From Apteryx mantelli (lineage: Eukaryota > Chordata > Aves > Apterygiformes > Apterygidae): a stretch of DNA of 64,000 bases. Under the pieces are notes generated by a model that made no database searches, was not told the DNA's origin, and saw only the letters and a program-made list of their open reading frames with translations. The stretch spans positions 440,781 to 504,780 of the forward strand of contig NC_090015.1 of the NCBI RefSeq assembly GCF_036417845.1, written 5' to 3'. Below, piece by piece: positions 45,276 through 64,000 of this stretch. The translations under genes and the position numbers were made by a program. Positions within the stretch are counted from its first letter, which is position 1. Each line of letters starts with the position of its first letter.

Positions 45276-48216
45276 ATGGTGAGTGGGGGGCTGTGACCCA
45301 CAGCCCCCTGGGACTAACGGGACCCCCAGGGACCCCCTTAGGGACCCAAGGGACCCCCCTGAGTCCCATAGGGACCCCAGGGACCCCCAGAGACCCCCCT
45401 GAGCCCTGTAGAGACCCCAAGGGAACCCCCTGAGCCTCATAGAGACCCCAGGGACCCACAGGGACCCTGCCAAGCCCCATAGGGACCTCCAGGGCCCTTC
45501 CAGGGATCCCCAAGGACCCCTCTGAGCCCCTATGGACCTCCAGGAACCCCCCTATGACCCCTCAGGGATCCCCCTGAGCCACTCAGCAACCTCTGAGACC
45601 CCCATTGAGACCCCCAAATGCCCACTGGGACCCACAGATCTTCCCAGGACCCCTGATCTCCCCCCCCCAGGATACTGTCTATCCCCTTAGGGTCCCCCTT
45701 AGGGGTCCCCAAATCCTTCCGGGGACCCCACAGACCTCCCTAGGGACCCCAGAGACCCCCCCACCTCAGGGCCACCAAATCCCCCCAGGGACTCTCCCAG
45801 GGACTCCCCAGCCCCATAAGGACCCCAGCAACCCCACAAACCCTCTCAGGGACCCCCTGATCCCCTCTGGGACCTCCCCAGGGACCACCAACCCACCACC
45901 TGCACCCCACAGACCCCCCCCGGGACCTCCAGGATCCCCAAGTGACCCCCCCAACCACCCCCTGGGACTCCCCAGCCTCCCTCCGAGAGGTCCCCCGACC
46001 TCCCCAGGCCTCCCGGCCCCCCTGACCCCCACATGGTCCCCCCAGGCCCCCAAGAAGGCGAAGCGACGCGCAGCCGAGGGCAGCTCCAACGTCTTCTCCA
46101 TGTTCGACCAGACCCAGATCCAGGAGTTCAAGGAGGTGGGGGGGGGGAGGAGGGGAGGGGGGCCCGGACGCCTGGGTCCCCTCTGGGCTGGGGGGGGGGG
46201 GTTGGCGCCCAGACGCCTGGGTCCCCTCTGGGCTGGGGGAGGGGGTTGGCACCCAGACGCCTGGGTCCCCTCTGGGTGGGGGGGGGGTTGGCGCCCGGAC
46301 GCCTGGGTCCCCTCCCATGTGCAGCACCTGTTGCAAGTCCGGGGTCGGGTGACGCCTTGAGGCTGGGGGGAGGGAGGAGGGAGGGGGGAAACAGCTGCGG
46401 GGGGGAGGGGGAGCACAATTCCCATGAGCCTTTGCAGTGGCCTTCATCGCCCGCCCCCCCCCCCCCAGGCCTTCACCGTCATTGACCAAAACCGGGACGG
46501 CATCATCGACAAGGATGACCTCAGAGAGACCTTTGCTGCCATGGGTAGGGCGGAACCTGGGGTGGGGGCGGGGCATGGGGTGGGGCAGGGCCTGGGGAGG
46601 GGCGGGGCTTGGAGCTGGGGAGGGGCGGGGCCTGGGGCAAGAGGAGAGGGGCTCAGGGAGCAGGATCCAAGGTGGAAGGGGAGGGGCCTACAGTGAAGGG
46701 GGAAGGGGTTGTGGAAAGAGGCAGGGCTTAGCAGGAAGGGTGGAGCTAAGGGGAAGGGGAGGGACCTTTGGAGGAAGGGGAGGAGCCTGTGAAAAAGGGG
46801 AGGGGTTTAGGGAAGATGGGGCAGGGCTTGGTGGAAGGGGAGGAGTCAAGGAGGAAAGAGGAGGGGCCTAGGGGCAGGGGAGGGGCTTATGGTCACAGGT
46901 GTGGCCCTGTGGGCGTGGCCTCACCCCTCCCATCCCGTGTCCCCCCCAGGGCGGCTGAACGTGAAGAACGAGGAGCTGGACGCCATGATCAAGGAGGCCA
47001 GCGGCCCCATCAACTTCACTGTCTTCCTCACCATGTTCGGGGAGAAGCTCAAGGGTGAGGACCCCCCCCATGACCTCCCCATGGCTCCCCCAGACCCCTG
47101 TGACCCCCATGTTGCTCCATGGCAGGCGCGGACCCTGAGGATGTCATCATGGGGGCGTTCAAGGTGCTGGACCCCGATGGGAAGGGCTCCATCAAGAAGA
47201 AGTTGTGAGTGTGGGGAAAAGGGGGGGAAGCTTGGGGGATATGGGGGGGGAACATGAGGAGACATGGGGATATGTAGGACATGGAGGTGTCATGGGGATA
47301 CAGGACATGAGGAGACATGAGGACATGGGGGAACGGTGGGGGCATGGTGATATGGGATGATATGGGAGGCCATAGAGACATGGGGGACATGGGGGGGGAC
47401 ATGGGGTGTCATGGGTATATAGGGGGGGGCATGGGGATATGGGATGATATGGGGGGGACATGGGAGGCCATAGGGACATGGGGGACATGGGGGGACATGG
47501 GGGCAGCAGGTCTCAGCCCCGCTCTCCCCCAGCCTGGAGGAGCTGCTGACCACCCAGTGTGACCGCTTCACCCCTGAGGAGGTGAGCAAAGACCCCCCCT
47601 GCCCTGGACCCTAAACACCCCCAGACCCTAATGGCACCCCCACGCACCCTAAATACCCCCCAAGACCCCAAAATACCCCCTCAGGACCCCATATACCCCC
47701 CAACGACCCTAAATACCCTCTCATGACCCTAAATACCTCCTCAGGACCCTAGGTAGTCCCTGACCCTAAATACACTCTCTTTGAGACCTTGAACAGCCCC
47801 TTTCTGACCCTAAATACTCCCTGGGACTCCCTAACATCCCCCCCCCCCGGGATTCCCAATGCTTCCCCGGGGTCCCAAATACCTGCCAGAAGCCCCTATT
47901 GCCCCCACGGACCCCAGACACCCCCAGGAGCCCCCCCCACCTCCCTCTGGGACCCCCAATTCCCCCCCCAACACCCCTGGAACTCCCCCCCCCAGCCCCA
48001 TCCCTGTCCCCGGGGGGGGGGGGACAGTCCCTGTCCTGGGGAGGGCAGTTCGGGGCCTCCCCCCTCCCTGACCCCCCCCACTGCATGGTGCCCCCCTCCC
48101 CCCCCCCCCAGATCAAGAACATGTGGGCTGCCTTCCCCCCCGACGTGGCCGGCAATGTGGACTACAAGAACATCTGCTACATCATCACCCACGGCGAGGA
48201 CAAGGAGGGCGAGTGA
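45276..48216 (+). CDS. MYLPF: MYLPF, fast skeletal myosin regulatory light chain
   Basis: It binds the neck of fast-muscle myosin heavy chain and is phosphorylated by skeletal MLCK. Exons: 45276-45278 (the ATG alone), 46046-46135, 46469-46544, 46950-47054, 47126-47204, 47533-47581, 48112-48216, for 168 residues, the family's usual length. The basic N-terminus ([18 protein letters not shown]) carries the phosphoserine site. The only metal-binding-competent EF-hand is [12 protein letters not shown] in the first domain. The C-terminal part runs [20 protein letters not shown]. Apart from a possible substitution at IKKKF, it agrees with what I recall of the chicken protein. The first exon ends right after ATG, an arrangement common in this family. 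It is convergent with QPRT: the two polyadenylation signals are about 110 bases apart. Confidence 0.98.
46160..46315. repeat. ~55-bp minisatellite, MYLPF intron 2
   Basis: Four copies of gacgcctgggtcccctctgg followed by a G-run and ttggcgcc. They share the GGACGCCTGGGTCC core found in other introns of the window. Confidence 0.93.
47215..47510. repeat. GGGACATG-type minisatellite, MYLPF intron 5
   Basis: Irregular repeats of ggggacatgggg, gatatgggatgatatggg and ggccatagggacatgggg between exons 5 and 6. Confidence 0.85.
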
Positions 48217-48284
48217 CTCCCCTACCCTGGACGCTGGGGCCCCTCCCACCGTGGTGCCTCCCCCTTGAGTCTTAATCCACCGGG

Positions 48285-48290
48285 AATAAA
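48285..48290 (+). terminator. MYLPF polyadenylation signal
   Basis: AATAAA 68 bases after the MYLPF stop codon. Confidence 0.9.
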
Positions 48291-48399
48291 GCGCCCTTTT
48301 TTTCAGCCACTGCCTCAGGGGGGGCTTGGGGAGGACAGACCCTGATTTGGGGGGGGGGGGGGCCATGATGCAGACGACGGGGACGATGGTGAGGGAGGG

Positions 48400-48405
48400 T
48401 TTATT
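48400..48405 (-). terminator. QPRT polyadenylation signal
   Basis: TTTATT on the plus strand (AATAAA on the minus strand). The QPRT 3' untranslated region (about 48395-48850) is mostly a ggggacctcaggatggggct minisatellite. Confidence 0.8.
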
Positions 48406-48850
48406 GGTGCCAGGCGCCTGGGGGGGGACCCCAGGACAGGGATCGAGGTCCTCAGGAGTCCCTTTCCCCATGGGACCTCCCCAGGGACCCTGGGATGGGG
48501 ATGGGGATCCTCCGGAGTCCCCAGGGGGTCCCTCCTCAAGGGACAGCCCCAAGGACCCCAGGATGGGGGCTCAGGTGCCCTGGGGTCCCTTCTCCATTAG
48601 ACAAGACCAAGACATCCCCGGGATGGGGACTGAGGTCCCCACAGTCCCCCTTCCATGGGATGAGGTGGGGACGTCTCCAGGGGGACCCCTAGGATGGACC
48701 TTGGGGTCCCTGGGGACCTCAGGATGGGGCCAGGACTCCAGGATGGAGATGGAGGTCCTTGTGGTCCCTTCCCCATAGGACAGGGCTGGGACATCCCTGG
48801 GGACCCCAGGATGGAGCTGGGGGTCCCCTCTCAGTGCCACGGGACAGGGC

Positions 48851-51600
<2,750 letters not shown>

Positions 51601-51614
51601 GCTGGCGGTTTCCC

Positions 51615-51620
51615 TTTAAT
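51615..51620 (-). terminator. ATP2A1 polyadenylation signal (ATTAAA)
   Basis: TTTAAT on the plus strand, 120 bases past the ATP2A1 stop codon. Confidence 0.7.
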
Positions 51621-51739
51621 GGCAATAAATAAGCAGTGCCAGGGGGCAGCCCCACGGCACAGGGGGCAGCCCCACGGCACGGAGGGGGCCCCACGGCATG
51701 TGGGGGCCGAGCAGCTCCAGGCACGGGGGGGCCCCGGGG

Positions 51740-62745
<11,006 letters not shown>

Positions 62746-62749
62746 AAGC

Positions 62750-63200
62750 CCACGGGGAGCGCCCGGACGCCTGGGTCCCTCTCAGGGTCAGAGGGGTCCA
62801 CGGGGCAGAGTGAGGACGCCCGGACGCCTGGGTCCCTCTCAGGGTCAGAGGGGTCCACAGGGCAGCACCCGGACGCCTGGGTCCCTCTCGGGGTCAGAGG
62901 GGTCCACGGGGGCAGAGCGGGGACACCTGGACGCCTGGGTCCCTCTCGGGGTCAGAAGGGTCCACGGGGCAGAGTGAGGACGCCCGGACGCCTGGGTCCC
63001 TCTCGGGGTCAGAGGGGTCCACAGGGCAGCACCCGGACGCCTGGGTCCCTCTCGGGGTCAGAGGGGTCCACGGGGGCAGAGCGGGGACACCTGGACGCCT
63101 GGGTCCCTCTCGAAGGTCAGAGGGGCCCATGGGGCAGCACCCGGACACCTGGGTCCCTTTCAGGGGTCAGTGGGTCCCACGGGGCGGAGCAGGGGCACCC
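62750..63200. repeat. ~58-bp minisatellite with higher-order period
   Basis: About eight copies of cggacgcctgggtccctctc followed by ggggtcagaggggtccacgg. The flank alternates between gcagagtgaggacgcc, gcagcacc and gcagagcggggacacc, giving a higher-order repeat of roughly 175 bases. Confidence 0.95.
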
Positions 63201-64000
63201 GGACGCCTGGGCCCGCTGGAGGGGCCGCCCCAGGAGCCGAAACCAGATCCGCACTTGTGGCGTAAACAGGGATTTGGTGTCCGGCCCCTGGGGCCAGGGG
63301 GGCTGGCGGGGTCGCCCCCTGCCCCACGGCAGCCCCACGGCGGCCCCACCGCCAGGGGGCTCCAGGGCTTGACTTACAGCCCCGGCAGGCCGTGTCCTCA
63401 CGCCCGGGGTCGCGGGACCCCCCCTTCCCCCACGGCTCGGGAGGGAGCCCAGGCGTCCGGGCGGCCTGACAGACCCCCTGCCCCCCTGGAGGACCCAGGT
63501 GTCCGGGCTGGTCCCGCTCCGCTCGACGGACACCCCGAGAGTCTCCCCGCTGGGACTCAGGTGTCCGGGGGGCCCAGCCCTGCCCCCCGGGCCCCGGGTG
63601 CCCTGGGGGGGCGTGGGGCTGCCCCACGGCGCAGGGGGCCGGGGGGTGTTGGGTTCCTGGCCGTAACTCGAGCCCCACCTGCTCCCGCCTGGCTCCAGTT
63701 ACCCCAACCATGGCCTTTGGCAGAGTCAGCGCCGGGGGGGGCTGGCCCGGCCCCACAGCCTGCCCCATAGCGGCCTGGGACCCCTCCAGCCCCCTGGCCT
63801 GCCTGGCAGAGGGCTAGGGGGCCGAGGACATCCCCAGCCCCACAGGCTGCCCCAAAGTGGTCTGAGGACCCCTCTCCAGCCCCACAGCAGGCTCTAGGGA
63901 CCAGGCTCCCCCACAAGTCCCCCAACTGGCCCCATAGCGGGCCAGGGACCCCCCCAGCCTGCCCCACAGCGGGCCAGAGAGGCTGGGGTATCCCCAGCCA
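63201..64000. other. Intergenic, no gene recognised
   Basis: GC-rich with further single copies of the cccaggcgtccgggc motif (63449, 63495) and a ccccagcctgccccacagcg repeat near the window end. No exon identified. Confidence 0.55.

Overview
The window is the end of a bird chromosome, most likely a chicken or other galliform dot microchromosome. It opens with 3.87 kb of uninterrupted CCCTAA repeat (C-rich strand 5'->3', so base 1 lies at the left chromosome tip). It ends in a very GC-rich, short-intron, minisatellite-filled gene block. The proteins are vertebrate, and the translated MYLPF reads as the avian fast-muscle regulatory light chain. These are ordinary vertebrate genes; I see no prokaryote-style system.

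Layout. 1-4160: telomere, then a CCCTAG variant block and degenerate repeats. 4161-6540: AT- and purine-rich subtelomere with two strong inverted repeats. 6540-15450: five tandem copies of a ~1.2-1.9 kb subtelomeric unit. Two neighbouring copies carry the same solo LTR at the same target site, and the three telomere-proximal copies share an internal deletion. Candidate minus-strand exons with canonical splice sites recur in these units. 17100-20300: a degenerate ~80-bp GA-rich tandem repeat. 21369-~21906: another solo LTR. 22127-23170: a 61-bp tandem array of housekeeping-promoter-like motifs running into a CpG island. 23170-27400: sparse, with only weak exon candidates.

27434-62360 holds seven genes whose exon phases close exactly: a SULT1A-type sulfotransferase (+), LAT (-), SPNS1 (-), NFATC2IP (-), MYLPF (+), QPRT (-) and ATP2A1 (-). 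NFATC2IP-SPNS1-LAT keeps the order and relative orientation found in mammals (human 16p11.2, from general knowledge). MYLPF, QPRT, ATP2A1 and SULT1A also map to human 16p11.2 but are more spread out there. The genes are not a pathway. LAT is the T-cell signalling scaffold and NFATC2IP a SUMO-like nuclear protein. SPNS1 is a lysosomal lysophospholipid exporter and QPRT makes NAD from tryptophan. MYLPF and ATP2A1 serve fast skeletal muscle contraction and relaxation. The sulfotransferase acts on phenols and other small molecules.

Most notable non-coding signals: the shared-LTR history of the subtelomeric array; a cluster of TGACATCA/TGACGTCA sites in the NFATC2IP 3' region just upstream of SPNS1; four CACGTG boxes, one a perfect GTCACGTGAC, at the SPNS1 promoter; a preserved alternative exon 22 in ATP2A1 that switches SERCA1b to SERCA1a; a GC-AG intron in LAT; and a G-rich motif (GGACGCCTGGGTCC) scattered through introns and intergenic DNA.
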